Shown here: one piece after another, positions 17,232-26,451 of the stretch
Layout of the letters: every line of letters begins with the position of its first letter
How positions within the stretch are numbered: the stretch's first letter is position 1
Assembly (NCBI RefSeq): GCF_001968825.1
Contig: NZ_MIEU01000002.1
Location: forward strand, 186,001 to 250,000
Direction: 5' to 3'
Origin: Tersicoccus sp. Bi-70
Lineage (GTDB): Bacteria > Actinomycetota > Actinomycetes > Actinomycetales > Micrococcaceae
DNA length: 64,000 bases
Made by a program: the position numbers and the translations under genes
Notes under the pieces: model-generated
The model's database searches: none
Told to the model about the DNA's origin: nothing
The model's input: only the letters and a program-made list of their open reading frames with translations

Positions 17232-18221
17232 ATGGCGGCGAGCGTGCGGGACGTGGCCGAGCGCGCCGGCGTCTCCGTCGGTACCGTCTCGAACGTGCTG
17301 AACAGCCCGGGCAAGGTGGCTCCGGCCACCGCCGAGCGCGTCCAGGCGGCCATCGACGACCTCGGCTTCGTGCGCAACGACGCCGCCCGCCAGCTGCGCG
17401 TGGGACGGTCCCACAGCATCGGCCTCGTCGTCCTGGACGTGCGCAACCCGTTCTTCACCGATGTCGCGCGCGGCGTCGAGGAGCGTGCCGCCGCCGAGGG
17501 ACTCTCGGTGCTGCTCGCCAACAGCGACGAGCGGGCGGACCGGGAGGCCGCCCACCTGGAGCTCTTCGAGGAACAGCGCGTGCGCGGCATCCTCATCTCC
17601 CCGGTCGAGGAGGTGCTCCCGCTGCTGCAGGGGCTGCGCAACCGGGGCATCCCGTCGGTGTTCGTGGACCGGCTCGCCTCGACGCCGGGCTGGTCGAGCG
17701 TGTCCGTCGACGACGTGCGCGGGGGGAGGGACGCCGTCGAGCACCTGCTCGCCCGCGGGCGGCGGCGCATCCTCTTCGTCGGCGGCCCCCTCGATCTCCC
17801 GCAGGTGCGGGACCGCCTCGAGGGCGCCCGTGCGGCGGTCGCGGGCGTGGACGACGCGCGCGTGGACGTGCTGCCCGTGACGGGACTGACCATGGCGCAG
17901 GGCGTGGCCGCCGGCCGGCAGATCCTGGCGCTCGAATCCCGGCCGGACGCGGTGGTGGCGGGCAACGACCTGATCGCGCTCGGCGTGCTGCAGGGCGTGG
18001 CCCTGAACGGCGGCATCCGGGTGCCGGAGGACCTGGCCATCGTCGGCTACGACGACATCGACTTCGCGGCCGCCGCGGCGGTGCCCATCACCTCGATACG
18101 GCAGCCGCGGGAGCGGATGGGCGCGCTGGCCCTCGAACTGCTGCTCGAACAGCTCGACGGCAAGGAGCCGCGGCAGATCGTGCTGCAGCCCGAGCTCGTG
18201 GTGCGGGCGTCGTCGGGCTGA
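17232..18221 (+). CDS. LacI-family transcriptional regulator of rhamnose utilisation
   Basis: This 329-aa repressor has an N-terminal helix-turn-helix and hinge helix (VRDVAERAGVSVGTVSNVLN, residues 5-24) and a periplasmic-binding-protein-like effector domain (from GLVVLDVRNPFFTDV, near residue 62). It also has NDLIALGVLQG and GYDDIDFAAAAAVPITSIRQP, all standard for LacI/GalR proteins. It is divergent from rhaT with 132 bp between start codons, and the operator lies between them. The role as rhamnose repressor is inferred from position. ATG 17232 follows a purine-rich GGAGGCGGGAGGGCGAGG. It may also repress itself through the same site. Confidence 0.9.
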   Translation: MAASVRDVAERAGVSVGTVSNVLNSPGKVAPATAERVQAAIDDLGFVRNDAARQLRVGRSHSIGLVVLDVRNPFFTDVARGVEERAAAEGLSVLLANSDERADREAAHLELFEEQRVRGILISPVEEVLPLLQGLRNRGIPSVFVDRLASTPGWSSVSVDDVRGGRDAVEHLLARGRRRILFVGGPLDLPQVRDRLEGARAAVAGVDDARVDVLPVTGLTMAQGVAAGRQILALESRPDAVVAGNDLIALGVLQGVALNGGIRVPEDLAIVGYDDIDFAAAAAVPITSIRQPRERMGALALELLLEQLDGKEPRQIVLQPELVVRASSG

Positions 18222-18237
18222 GTCGTGCTCTCGCCGC

Positions 18238-18265
18238 CGGCGGGTCGCGGCACGCGAGCCCGCCG
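18238..18265. terminator. Hairpin between convergent lacI-type and DUF1697 genes
   Basis: A 12-bp stem (7 + 5 bp with one bulged G at 18258) closes a GCA loop between two convergent stop codons. There is no T tract on either side. It may act as a bidirectional terminator. Confidence 0.4.
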
Positions 18266-18269
18266 CGCC

Positions 18270-18797
18270 TCAGTCCGCGGCGACGACCTTGAGCAGCGTG
18301 CGCAGGTTCCGCGTCGTGGTCGTCTCTTTGAACCGCTTCGTCGCCGAGACCTTCGTCAGCGGGGATGCCAGCGTGCCGCCCACCGGGGCCGTCCAGGCGA
18401 TCGCGTGCCGGTCGAGGCGCACCGGCGCGTCCGCGCCCGCGGCGATCCCAGCGGCGACGAGCTCGTCGAGGGCCGTCGGATCCGAGGCCAGGGTCAGGTA
18501 GGCGTGCTGATCCTTCGAGTCGGCCGGGAAGGGGCAGTCCGCCGCGATCTTCTCGACCGCGTCCCGGGTCAGGACGACCACCCACGCGTCGTAGCCGAAG
18601 GCCTCCCGCAGCCGCTGCTCGACGAGGACCTTGGCCTCCGCCGCACTCAGCCTCGTCGTCAGCAGGACGTTGCCCGAGGCCAGCAGCGTTCGCACGCCGG
18701 TCAGCGGCTCCTCGTCCAGCACGGCCTTGAGCTTCGCCGACGTGATCGAGACGCCGCCGACGTTGACGCCGCGCAGGAAGACGGCGAGACGGTTCAC
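18270..18797 (-). CDS. DUF1697 family protein
   Basis: This is a 175-aa protein that opens with the DUF1697 signature [10 protein letters not shown] and continues with LASGNVLL and the conserved C-terminal T..NLRTLLKV. The family is widespread in bacteria, cytoplasmic and of unknown biochemical function. ATG 18797 overlaps the upstream IclR stop by 4 bp, so the two genes form one transcript read away from leuC. Nothing in the neighbourhood explains the pairing. Confidence 0.85.
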   Translation of the reverse strand: MNRLAVFLRGVNVGGVSITSAKLKAVLDEEPLTGVRTLLASGNVLLTTRLSAAEAKVLVEQRLREAFGYDAWVVVLTRDAVEKIAADCPFPADSKDQHAYLTLASDPTALDELVAAGIAAGADAPVRLDRHAIAWTAPVGGTLASPLTKVSATKRFKETTTTRNLRTLLKVVAAD

Positions 18798-19630
18798 GCC
18801 CGGCCCCGCCGGGGGGTCGCCGCCGAGAGCCCGTCGGCCGAGAGCCGGTCCGCGGACACGGCGTCACCCTCGACCCCGCTGCCCTCGACCCCGCTGCCCT
18901 CGACCCCACCGTTCTCCGTGGCCGAGCGCAGCGCATCGGTCAGCTGCCGGGCCGAACGCATCACGACGTCGGCGTGCAGGCGGCCGGGCTGCCGGGTGAG
19001 GCGCTCGATCGGGCCGGAGATGGACACCGCGGCGATCACGCGGCCCGAGGGGGCCCGCACGGGTGCGGACACGGAGCCGACGCCGGGCTCGCGCTCGGCC
19101 AGGCTCTGCGCCCAGCCGCGGCGTCGGACGCCGGCGAGCACCGTGGGGGTGAAGCGGGCGCCCTGCAGGCCCTCGAGCAGCCGGTCGTGGTCCTCCCACG
19201 CGAGCAGCACCTGCGCGGCCGAGCCGGCCCGCATCGAGAGCTGGGTGCCGACGGGGATGGTGTCGCGCAGGCCGATCGGTCGCTCCGCGGACGCGACGCA
19301 CACGCGCCAGTCGCCCTGCCGGCGGTAGAGCTGCGCGCTCTCACCGGTCGCGTCGCGCAGGCCGATCAGCACCGGACCGGCCGCGGCGGTGAGCCGGTCC
19401 TCCCCGGCGGCCGCGGCCAGCTCGACGAGCCGGGAGCCGAGCACGAACCGCCCCTGCACGTCCCGGCCGACCAGCCGATGGTGCACGAGGGCGAGGGCGA
19501 GGCGGTGCACCGTGGGTCGCGCGAGTCCGGTCGCCGTGACCAGCTGCGCGAGCGTCGTCGGGCCCGCCTCGAGCGCATCGAGCACGAAAACCGCTTTGTC
19601 GATGACGCCGACTCCACTAGAGTTGTCCAT
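18794..19630 (-). CDS. IclR-family regulator of leucine biosynthesis (NdgR/LtbR-like)
   Basis: This 278-aa regulator has an N-terminal winged helix ([36 protein letters not shown]; residues 8-47) and an IclR effector domain (about 70-240). It is divergent from leuCD exactly as NdgR in Streptomyces and LtbR in Corynebacterium, which control leuCD and other amino-acid genes. The last 40 residues are non-conserved and repetitive ([26 protein letters not shown]) from 15-bp DNA repeats. ATG 19630 has no Shine-Dalgarno; a -10 hexamer ends 6 nt before it, so the mRNA is probably leaderless. An operator-like palindrome overlaps its promoter, suggesting autoregulation. Confidence 0.9.
   Translation of the reverse strand: MDNSSGVGVIDKAVFVLDALEAGPTTLAQLVTATGLARPTVHRLALALVHHRLVGRDVQGRFVLGSRLVELAAAAGEDRLTAAAGPVLIGLRDATGESAQLYRRQGDWRVCVASAERPIGLRDTIPVGTQLSMRAGSAAQVLLAWEDHDRLLEGLQGARFTPTVLAGVRRRGWAQSLAEREPGVGSVSAPVRAPSGRVIAAVSISGPIERLTRQPGRLHADVVMRSARQLTDALRSATENGGVEGSGVEGSGVEGDAVSADRLSADGLSAATPRRGRA
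18869..18910. repeat. 15-bp tandem repeat in the IclR regulator 3' end
   Basis: Two perfect copies of CTCGACCCCGCTGCC (18869-18883, 18884-18898) are followed by a third diverged copy. On the coding strand they encode the G-S-G-V-E units of the regulator's tail and keep the reading frame. Confidence 0.8.
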
Positions 19631-19636
19631 GTACTG

Positions 19637-19665
19637 ATATTGCCGTCTCATTATTCGAGACGCAA
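19637..19665 (-). promoter_or_regulatory. Promoter of the IclR regulator, leaderless
   Basis: On the minus strand, -35 TTGCGT (plus 19660-19665) and -10 CAATAT (19637-19642) are 17 bp apart. Only 6 nt separate the -10 from ATG 19630, so transcription would start at or next to the start codon. Confidence 0.6.
19644..19662. promoter_or_regulatory. IclR-type operator between the regulator and leuC
   Basis: CGTCTC (19644-19649) and GAGACG (19657-19662) form a perfect inverted repeat around a 7-bp AT-rich spacer. It occupies the -35 to -10 interval of the regulator's promoter and lies 50-70 bp before leuC. Its position fits the site through which NdgR/LtbR-type proteins control leuCD. Confidence 0.65.
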
Positions 19666-19711
19666 GCCCGGTCGGGAGACGACCGGACACGACGACGAAG
19701 GAGTGAGGGTC

Positions 19712-21160
19712 GTGGGCAGGACACTGGCGGAGAAGGTGTGGGACGACCACGTCGTCCGGCGAGGCGAGGACGGGCAGCCGGACCTGCTCTACATCGACCT
19801 CCACATGCTCCACGAGGTGACGTCCCCGCAGGCGTTCGAGGGCCTCCGGCTGGCCGGGCGCCCGCTGCGGCGGCCGGACCTGACCATCGCCACCGAGGAC
19901 CACAACACGCCGACGCTCGCGATCGACAAGCCGATCGCCGACCCCACCAGCCGCACCCAGATCGAGACCCTGCGCACCAACTGCGCGGAGTTCGGCGTGC
20001 GGCTGCACTCGCTCGGCGACGCCGAGCAGGGCATCGTGCACGTCGTCGGCCCCCAGCTCGGCCTCACCCAGCCGGGCCAGACGGTGGTCTGCGGCGACTC
20101 GCACACCTCCACGCACGGCGCCTTCGGGGCGCTCGCCTTCGGCATCGGCACGTCCGAGGTGGAACACGTCATGGCCACCCAGACCCTGCCGCTCAAGCCG
20201 TTCAAGACCATGGCGATCACCGTCGAGGGCGAACTCGGCGAGGGCGTCAGCGCCAAGGACATCATCCTGGCCGTGATCGCGAAGATCGGCACCGGCGGGG
20301 GCCAGGGCTACGTCCTGGAGTACCGCGGGTCGGCCATCCGCGCGCTCTCCATGGAGGCCCGGATGACGATCTGCAACATGTCGATCGAGGCCGGCGCCCG
20401 CGCCGGCATGGTGGCACCGGATCAGACGACGTTCGACTACGTCGCCGGACGCCCCCACGCCCCCACGGGCGCGGACTGGGACGACGCCGTCGCCGCCTGG
20501 TCGCAGCTGCGCACCGACGACGACGCCGTCTTCGACGTCGAGGTCTTCCTCGACGCGAACACCCTCGAGCCGTTCGTCACCTGGGGCACCAACCCCGGGC
20601 AGGGCGTCTCCCTCTCGGAGTCGGTGCCGGACCCGGACAGCTTCGCCGACGAGGACACGAAGGCCGGTGCCCGCCGCGCCCTCGAGTACATGGATCTGGC
20701 CGCGGGCACCCCGATGAAGGACATCCGCGTCGACACCGTCTTCCTCGGCTCGTGCACCAACAGCCGGATCGAGGACCTGCGGGCCGCCGCCGACGTCATC
20801 CGGGGCCGCATCAAGGACCCGGACGTGCGGATGATGGTGGTCCCCGGCTCCGCCCGGGTCCGCCTCGAGGCCGAGGCCGAGGGCCTGGATCAGGTGTTCA
20901 CGGACTTCGGCGCCGACTGGCGGTTCGCCGGCTGCTCGATGTGCCTGGGCATGAACCCGGACCAGCTGGCCCCGGGGGAGCGCTGCGCGTCCACGTCCAA
21001 CCGCAACTTCGAGGGCCGGCAGGGCAAGGGCGGCCGCACCCACCTGGTGTCCCCGGTGGTCGCCGCCGCGACCGCCGTGCGCGGCACCCTGTCCTCGCCG
21101 CTGGATCTCGATCCGGTCGGCACGCCGTCCTCGCCCACGCCCCGGCCCGTCTCGGTCTGA
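19712..21160 (+). CDS. leuC: 3-isopropylmalate dehydratase large subunit
   Basis: With LeuD this 4Fe-4S aconitase-family enzyme isomerises 2- to 3-isopropylmalate in leucine synthesis. Cluster ligands are visible in FLGSCTNSR and [10 protein letters not shown], and the substrate region in [15 protein letters not shown]. The product is 482 aa, normal for the family. The frame is open far upstream; GTG 19712 has AAGGAG 8 nt before it and begins the conserved [14 protein letters not shown], so it is preferred over in-frame GTG 19703. It is divergent from the IclR regulator and followed 12 bp later by leuD. Confidence 0.96.
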   Translation: MGRTLAEKVWDDHVVRRGEDGQPDLLYIDLHMLHEVTSPQAFEGLRLAGRPLRRPDLTIATEDHNTPTLAIDKPIADPTSRTQIETLRTNCAEFGVRLHSLGDAEQGIVHVVGPQLGLTQPGQTVVCGDSHTSTHGAFGALAFGIGTSEVEHVMATQTLPLKPFKTMAITVEGELGEGVSAKDIILAVIAKIGTGGGQGYVLEYRGSAIRALSMEARMTICNMSIEAGARAGMVAPDQTTFDYVAGRPHAPTGADWDDAVAAWSQLRTDDDAVFDVEVFLDANTLEPFVTWGTNPGQGVSLSESVPDPDSFADEDTKAGARRALEYMDLAAGTPMKDIRVDTVFLGSCTNSRIEDLRAAADVIRGRIKDPDVRMMVVPGSARVRLEAEAEGLDQVFTDFGADWRFAGCSMCLGMNPDQLAPGERCASTSNRNFEGRQGKGGRTHLVSPVVAAATAVRGTLSSPLDLDPVGTPSSPTPRPVSV

Positions 21161-21172
21161 GAGGAGACACCC

Positions 21173-21772
21173 ATGGAGAAGTTCAGCAGCCACCGCGGCA
21201 TCGGCGTGCCCCTGCGCCGGTCCAACGTCGACACCGACCAGATCATCCCCGCCGTCTTCCTCAAGCGGATCACGCGCACCGGATTCGAGGACGGCCTCTT
21301 CGCCAGCTGGCGCAAGAACGAGGACTTCATCCTCAACCGCGAGCCCTTCACCCACGGCAGCGTGCTGGTGGCGGGCCCCGACTTCGGCACCGGCTCCAGC
21401 CGGGAGCACGCCGTGTGGGCGCTGAAGGACTACGGCTTCGCGGCCGTGCTCTCCTCCCGGTTCGCCGACATCTTCCGCGGTAACGCCGGCAAGCAGGGCC
21501 TGGTCACCGCGCAACTCGCCCAGGACGACATCGAGCTGATCCTCAAGGAGCTCGAGAACGCGCCCGGCACCGAGGTCGAGGTCGATCTGGTCAACCAGGT
21601 CGTCACCTGCGGCGCGATCTCCGCACCGTTCGAGATCGACGCCTACACGCGCTGGCGCCTGATGGAGGGATTCGACGACATCGGGCTGACCCTCACCCAC
21701 GAGGACGACATCGCCGCCTTCGAGGCGCAGCGCCCGGCGTACAAGCCGACGACGCTGCCGGTGCGCACCTGA
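21173..21772 (+). CDS. leuD: 3-isopropylmalate dehydratase small subunit
   Basis: This 199-aa swivelling domain completes the LeuCD enzyme. Family motifs are [16 protein letters not shown] (residues 18-33), [11 protein letters not shown] near 78, and [20 protein letters not shown] 21173 has GAGGAGA 6-12 nt upstream. It is transcribed with leuC. A short CCACGC/GCGTGG hairpin just after the stop has no T tract. Confidence 0.96.
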   Translation: MEKFSSHRGIGVPLRRSNVDTDQIIPAVFLKRITRTGFEDGLFASWRKNEDFILNREPFTHGSVLVAGPDFGTGSSREHAVWALKDYGFAAVLSSRFADIFRGNAGKQGLVTAQLAQDDIELILKELENAPGTEVEVDLVNQVVTCGAISAPFEIDAYTRWRLMEGFDDIGLTLTHEDDIAAFEAQRPAYKPTTLPVRT

Positions 21773-22022
21773 CCCACGCGAGCGTGGCCCGTACCGTGAC
21801 CCCACCCGGGGCCACGAACGTCGTCCGGCGCTGACCAGCACGGATCCCGTTCCCGGCCCGCCCGGTCCCGTGGTGAGCGCCACGGAGCAGGGCGGGATGA
21901 TCCGCGCCCTCGTCCGTGTTGCACCGGGGTGCGCCCGTCATGCTCTTATGCTTGACGTCAGGCAGACGGGGGTACTCCCTCCAACGGCACGTACGCAGAT
22001 CGATGAACGAGGTCTTGAATCC

Positions 22023-23351
22023 ATGGCAAGTGTGTTGACGATCCAGGGTGGTGTGCCCCTGGCCGGTCGGGTGACCGTCCGCGGCGCGAAGAACCTGGTT
22101 CCCAAGGCCATGGTGGCGGCCCTGCTCGGCAACGAGCCGTCGGTCCTCCGCAACGTCCCGGAGATCAAGGACGTCACCGTCGTGACGAACCTTCTGAAGC
22201 TGCACGGGGTGGCGGTGACGAAGGACCCGGTCAACGGTGACCTCACCCTCGACCCGACGCACGCCACGCAGGCGAACCGGGCCGACATCGACGCCCATGC
22301 CGGCGACTCCCGCATCCCGATCCTTCTCGTCGGGCCGCTGATCCACAGCATCGGCGAGGCGTTCATCCCGGACCTCGGCGGCTGCCGCATCGGGGACCGG
22401 CCCATCGACTTCCACCTGAGCGTGCTGCGCAAGTTCGGGGCGATCGTGGAGAAGGGCGACGCGGGCATCCACATCACCGCCCCGCGCGGCCTCCAGGGCG
22501 CCAAGATCGAGTTGCCGTTCCCGTCGGTCGGCGCCACCGAGCAGGTGCTGCTCTCGGCGACCCGCGCGGAGGGCATCACCGAGCTGCGCAACGCCGCGAC
22601 CGAGCCGGAGATCCTCGACCTGATCGCCGTGCTGCAGAAGATGGGCGCCATCATCAGCGTCCTGACGGACCGCACCATCCGCATCGAGGGCGTCAAGAGC
22701 CTGAGCGGCTACCAGCACCGCGCCCTGCCGGACCGGATCGAGTCCGCGTCCTGGGCGTCGGCGGCGCTCGTCACCCGCGGCGACATCTACGTCGAGGGTG
22801 CGAACCAGCAGGACATGATGACCTACCTGAACGTGTTCCGGAAGATCGGCGGAGCGTTCGACATCGACGACGCCGGCATCCGGTTCTACCACCCGGGCGG
22901 CAAGCTCAGCCCGCTCGTGCTCGAGACGGACGTGCACCCGGGCTTCATGACCGACTGGCAGCAGCCCCTCGTCGTCGCCCTCACGCAGGCCGACGGCGTG
23001 TCCATCGTGCACGAGACGGTGTACGAGAACCGGTTCGGGTTCACCGACGCGCTGGTGCGGATGGGCGCGAACGTCCAGCTGCACCGCGAGTGCCTCGGCA
23101 GCGTCCCGTGCCGCTTCGGCCAGCGCAACTTCCTCCACTCCGCCGTCATCTCCGGGCCGACGCAGCTCAAGGGCGCCGACATCGACGTGCCGGACCTGCG
23201 CGGCGGGTTCAGCCACCTGATCGCCGCCCTGGCGGCGACCGGGACCTCCAAGGTGACCGGCATCGAGCTGATCAACCGCGGGTACGAGCGGTTCACGCAC
23301 AAGCTGGAGGCGCTCGGCGCCGACTTCGCCCTGTCCACGACCGATCACTGA
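22023..23351 (+). CDS. murA: UDP-N-acetylglucosamine 1-carboxyvinyltransferase
   Basis: MurA transfers enolpyruvate from PEP to UDP-GlcNAc, the first committed step of peptidoglycan synthesis, in the cytoplasm. The 442-aa protein starts with LTIQGGVPLAGRVTVRGAKNLVPKAM, the substrate-binding KN pair. It carries the PEP-binding cysteine at residue 121 (GGCRIGDRPID), so fosfomycin sensitivity is expected at this site. The frame is open 51 codons further up, but ATG 22023 starts the conserved fold. It heads a run with the acyltransferase, gpsA and ddl genes, all cell-envelope functions. Confidence 0.95.
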   Translation: MASVLTIQGGVPLAGRVTVRGAKNLVPKAMVAALLGNEPSVLRNVPEIKDVTVVTNLLKLHGVAVTKDPVNGDLTLDPTHATQANRADIDAHAGDSRIPILLVGPLIHSIGEAFIPDLGGCRIGDRPIDFHLSVLRKFGAIVEKGDAGIHITAPRGLQGAKIELPFPSVGATEQVLLSATRAEGITELRNAATEPEILDLIAVLQKMGAIISVLTDRTIRIEGVKSLSGYQHRALPDRIESASWASAALVTRGDIYVEGANQQDMMTYLNVFRKIGGAFDIDDAGIRFYHPGGKLSPLVLETDVHPGFMTDWQQPLVVALTQADGVSIVHETVYENRFGFTDALVRMGANVQLHRECLGSVPCRFGQRNFLHSAVISGPTQLKGADIDVPDLRGGFSHLIAALAATGTSKVTGIELINRGYERFTHKLEALGADFALSTTDH

Positions 23352-23390
23352 CCCGCCCGCTGCAGCGCAGACGCGGCACGGGAGGATGAC

Positions 23391-24218
23391 GTGACGCCCC
23401 AGACCACTCCGGTGGACACCCGGCAGATCTGGACGTTCCGCGGCCTGGCCGCGGCGGCGATCCCGGCGCTGAACGCCTTGATCACCCACACCTGGCGGGG
23501 GACCGAGCGGCTGCCCCGGGACACGGGGTTCATCGCCGTCCCCAACCACGTCACGGAGATCGACCCGCTCATCGTCGGGCACTTCCTCTACAGCAACCGG
23601 GTGCTGCCGCACTTCCTGGCCAAGGACTCGCTGTTCCGCGTGCCCGGTCTGGCGCCCGTGCTGCGGTGGAGCGGTCAGGTGCCGGTCTCGCGGGGCGCGA
23701 CGACGGCGAGCGGCTCGCTCGCGGCCAGCCGGAAGGTGATCGACGAGGGCGGGGCGATCATCGTCTACCCCGAGGGCACGCTCACCCGCGACCCCGACCT
23801 GTGGCCCATGCGCGGCCGCACGGGGGCGGCGCGGCTCGCGCTGCAGACCGGCGCGCCCGTCGTGCCGATCGTGCACTGGGGCGCCCAGGAGCTCTTCCCG
23901 CGCTACGCCAAGCGCCTGTACCCGTTCCCGCGCAAGCGGGTGACGGTGGTCGTCGGCGAGCCGGTCGACCTCTCCGCCTTCCGGGGACGCCCGCTCGACC
24001 GCGCCGCGCTGGCCGGGGCCACCGAGGCCATCATGGCCGCCATCACCGCCGAACTCGAGAAGCTGCGCGGCGAGCAGGCGCCGGCCACCCGGTGGAACCC
24101 GGACCACCACGGGCAGCAGGCCACGGGGCGCCACTTCGACGGCGCGACCGGGACCGACGCGAGCCCGGGAACCGCCACGGACGGGGACGCCGCCGGCGGC
24201 CACGGGGACGACCGGTGA
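23391..24218 (+). CDS. Lysophospholipid acyltransferase family protein (PlsC-like)
   Basis: This 275-aa membrane-associated acyltransferase has the HX4D catalytic motif in NHVTEIDP (near residue 49) and the glycerol-phosphate-binding YPEGT near 129. A conserved PVVPIVHWG follows. The C-terminal 45 residues are Gly/His/Asp-rich and unstructured. It probably acylates 1-acyl-glycerol-3-phosphate or a related lipid. It overlaps gpsA, which makes glycerol 3-phosphate, by 4 bp, so substrate supply and use are coupled in one unit. GTG 23391 has GGGAGGATGAC upstream. Confidence 0.9.
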   Translation: MTPQTTPVDTRQIWTFRGLAAAAIPALNALITHTWRGTERLPRDTGFIAVPNHVTEIDPLIVGHFLYSNRVLPHFLAKDSLFRVPGLAPVLRWSGQVPVSRGATTASGSLAASRKVIDEGGAIIVYPEGTLTRDPDLWPMRGRTGAARLALQTGAPVVPIVHWGAQELFPRYAKRLYPFPRKRVTVVVGEPVDLSAFRGRPLDRAALAGATEAIMAAITAELEKLRGEQAPATRWNPDHHGQQATGRHFDGATGTDASPGTATDGDAAGGHGDDR

Positions 24219-25267
24219 GCCCGGATCCGTTCACGCGGATCGCCGTCGTCGGGGCCGGCAGCTGGGGCACCACCTTCGCCAAGATCCTCGCCGACTCGGC
24301 GGCCACCACCCCGGGTGAGGCCGGTCGTCCGGCGACGGAGGTGCGGGTCTGGGGGCGCCGGGCCGCCGTCGTCGAGGACATCGCCGTCCGCCACCGCAAC
24401 GACGCCTACCTGCCCGGCATCGCGCTGCCCACCACGCTGACGGCCTCCACCGACCTGCCCGGCGTCCTGCACGGCGCCGACCTGGTCGTGCTCGCGGTGC
24501 CCGCGCAGTCGCTGCGCGCCCAGCTGCCGCGCATCCGGGAGCTGCTCGCCCCCCACGCCGTCGTCGTGTCCCTGATGAAGGGGCTCGAGCTGCACACCAA
24601 CGCGCGGATGAGCGAGGTGATCGCCGACGGGCTCGGGCTGCCCCCGGAGCGGGTCGCCGTGCTCTCCGGGCCGAACCTGGCGATGGAGATCGCCCGCGAG
24701 TCGCCCACCGCGTCCGTGGTGGCCTGCGCCGACGAGGCCGTCGCGGCCCGCGTGGCCGCCGCCGCCTCCCCGCCCTACTTCCGGCCCTACACCAACACCG
24801 ACGTCGTCGGCGTCGAGTTCGGCGGCATCGTCAAGAACGTCATCGCGCTCGCCGTCGGCATCTGCGAGGGCCGGCAGATGGGGGACAACGCCAAGGCGTC
24901 CGTCATCACCCGCGGCCTCGCGGAGACCACCCGGCTCGCGCTCGCCCTCGGCGGCCGGGTCGAGACGATGGCCGGGCTCGCCGGCCTCGGCGACCTGGTG
25001 GCCACCTGCTCCTCGTCGCTGAGCCGCAACCACACCGCCGGGCGGCTGCTGGCCACCGGGCTGAGCGCCGACCAGGTCACCGCGACGATGCGGCAGACCG
25101 CCGAGGGCGTGAAGTCGGCGCGTCCCGTGCTCGACCTCGGGCGCAGCCTCGGCGTGCGCATGCCCATCACCGAGAACGTCGTCGCCGTCCTGGACGGGGA
25201 GATCGCGGTGGACGACCTCGCTCCGCGCCTGCTCGGCCGCGACCTCAGATCCGAAGGAGAACAGTGA
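24215..25267 (+). CDS. gpsA: Glycerol-3-phosphate dehydrogenase [NAD(P)+]
   Basis: This 350-aa enzyme reduces dihydroxyacetone phosphate to sn-glycerol 3-phosphate for phospholipid synthesis. The Rossmann motif VVGAGSWGTTFA lies at residues 10-21, the catalytic lysine region in GIVKNVIALAVGICEG, and the substrate region in KASVITRGLAE. I chose GTG 24215, which overlaps the preceding stop, instead of more distant upstream starts. It is followed by ddl with another 4-bp overlap; an AAGGAGAAC just before the ddl start lies inside the gpsA end. Confidence 0.95.
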   Translation: MSPDPFTRIAVVGAGSWGTTFAKILADSAATTPGEAGRPATEVRVWGRRAAVVEDIAVRHRNDAYLPGIALPTTLTASTDLPGVLHGADLVVLAVPAQSLRAQLPRIRELLAPHAVVVSLMKGLELHTNARMSEVIADGLGLPPERVAVLSGPNLAMEIARESPTASVVACADEAVAARVAAAASPPYFRPYTNTDVVGVEFGGIVKNVIALAVGICEGRQMGDNAKASVITRGLAETTRLALALGGRVETMAGLAGLGDLVATCSSSLSRNHTAGRLLATGLSADQVTATMRQTAEGVKSARPVLDLGRSLGVRMPITENVVAVLDGEIAVDDLAPRLLGRDLRSEGEQ

Positions 25268-26418
25268 CCGATTCCGCCCAGCCCGGGACCGCCACGCGCG
25301 GACAGGACGGACGGATCCGCGTCGCCGTCCTGTTCGGCGGCCGATCCAGCGAGCACGCCGTCAGCTGCGTCACCGCGGCGGGCGTCTTGCGGGCCATCGA
25401 CCGCGACCGGTACGACGTCGTGCCGATCGGGATCAGCCGATCCGGTCAGTGGGTCCAGATGGACGACGCGCGGGTGCAGGCCTTCAGCCTCGACGGCGGG
25501 GCGCTGCCGGCCATCGAGGATGCGCACGCGACGGTGGTGACCGCGCCCGGCGCCGGGTCGCACGAGCTGCTCGTGACCGCGCCCGGGGAGCCGCCGCGCA
25601 GCCTCGGTGCGGTCGACGTCGTCTTCCCGCTCCTGCACGGGCCCTTCGGCGAGGACGGCACCATCCAGGGCATGCTCGAGCTGCTCGGCGTGCCGTACGT
25701 CGGTGCTGGCGTGCTCGCCAGCGCGGTCGGCATGGACAAGGACTTCATGAAGGTCGTCTTCGAGCACGCCGGCCTGCCGGTGGGCCCGTACGAGTCGATC
25801 ACCGCCCGGCAGTGGACCGCGGACCGCGCCGCCTGCCTGGACCGGGTGGGCCGCCTCGGGCTGCCCGTGTTCGTCAAGCCCGCCCGCGCCGGTTCGAGCA
25901 TGGGCATCACCCGGGTCACCGACCCCGCGGCCCTCGAGGCCGCCATCGAGACCGCGCGGGAGCACGATCCGAAGGTCGTCGTCGAGGCCGGGATCGTCGG
26001 CCGCGAGATCGAGTGCGCGGTGCTGGACCGGCCCTCGCCCGAGCGGCCGATGGCCAGCCTGCCGGGGGAGATCGTCGTCGCCGACGGCCAGCACACCTTC
26101 TACGACTTCGAGGCCAAGTACGTCGACGTCGCGGCCGCCGCGCTGAGCTGCCCCGCGGACCTGCCCGCCGAGGCCACGGCCCGGATCCGTCAGCTCGCGG
26201 TCGAGACCTTCGAGGCGGTGGCCGGCGAGGGCCTGTCCCGCGTCGACTTCTTCTACACGCCCGAGGGAGACCTGATCATCAACGAGATCAACACGATGCC
26301 CGGGTTCACCCCGATCTCGATGTACCCGCAGATGTGGGCCGCCACCGGCATCGACTATCCGGAGCTGATCGACCGGCTCCTCGAGCTCGCGCTGTCCCGG
26401 AGCACCGGGCTGCGCTGA
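25264..26418 (+). CDS. ddl: D-alanine--D-alanine ligase
   Basis: This 384-aa ATP-grasp enzyme makes D-Ala-D-Ala for peptidoglycan stem peptides. Motifs include VLFGGRSSEHAVS (residues 21-33), PLLHGPFGEDGTIQG (near 123-137), VFVKPARAGSSMGI, and the metal-binding INEINTMPGFTPISMYP. Tyr in the MYP segment and the absence of a VanA-type omega-loop change support D-Ala-D-Ala specificity. GTG 25264 has AAGGAG 4-9 nt upstream and overlaps gpsA. It converges on the DUF3515 gene. Confidence 0.96.
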   Translation: MTDSAQPGTATRGQDGRIRVAVLFGGRSSEHAVSCVTAAGVLRAIDRDRYDVVPIGISRSGQWVQMDDARVQAFSLDGGALPAIEDAHATVVTAPGAGSHELLVTAPGEPPRSLGAVDVVFPLLHGPFGEDGTIQGMLELLGVPYVGAGVLASAVGMDKDFMKVVFEHAGLPVGPYESITARQWTADRAACLDRVGRLGLPVFVKPARAGSSMGITRVTDPAALEAAIETAREHDPKVVVEAGIVGREIECAVLDRPSPERPMASLPGEIVVADGQHTFYDFEAKYVDVAAAALSCPADLPAEATARIRQLAVETFEAVAGEGLSRVDFFYTPEGDLIINEINTMPGFTPISMYPQMWAATGIDYPELIDRLLELALSRSTGLR

Positions 26419-26451
26419 GCGGTCCGGGGGCGTAGGCCCTCCGGTCCGGCG

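Noticed and set aside
21774-21787. CCACGC/GCGTGG hairpin after leuD as a terminator
   Set aside because: The stem is only 5-6 bp with a 2-4 nt loop and no T tract; too weak to call.
26419-26451. Hairpin between ddl and DUF3515
   Set aside because: CGGTCCGG occurs twice as a direct repeat, but no stable uninterrupted stem forms.
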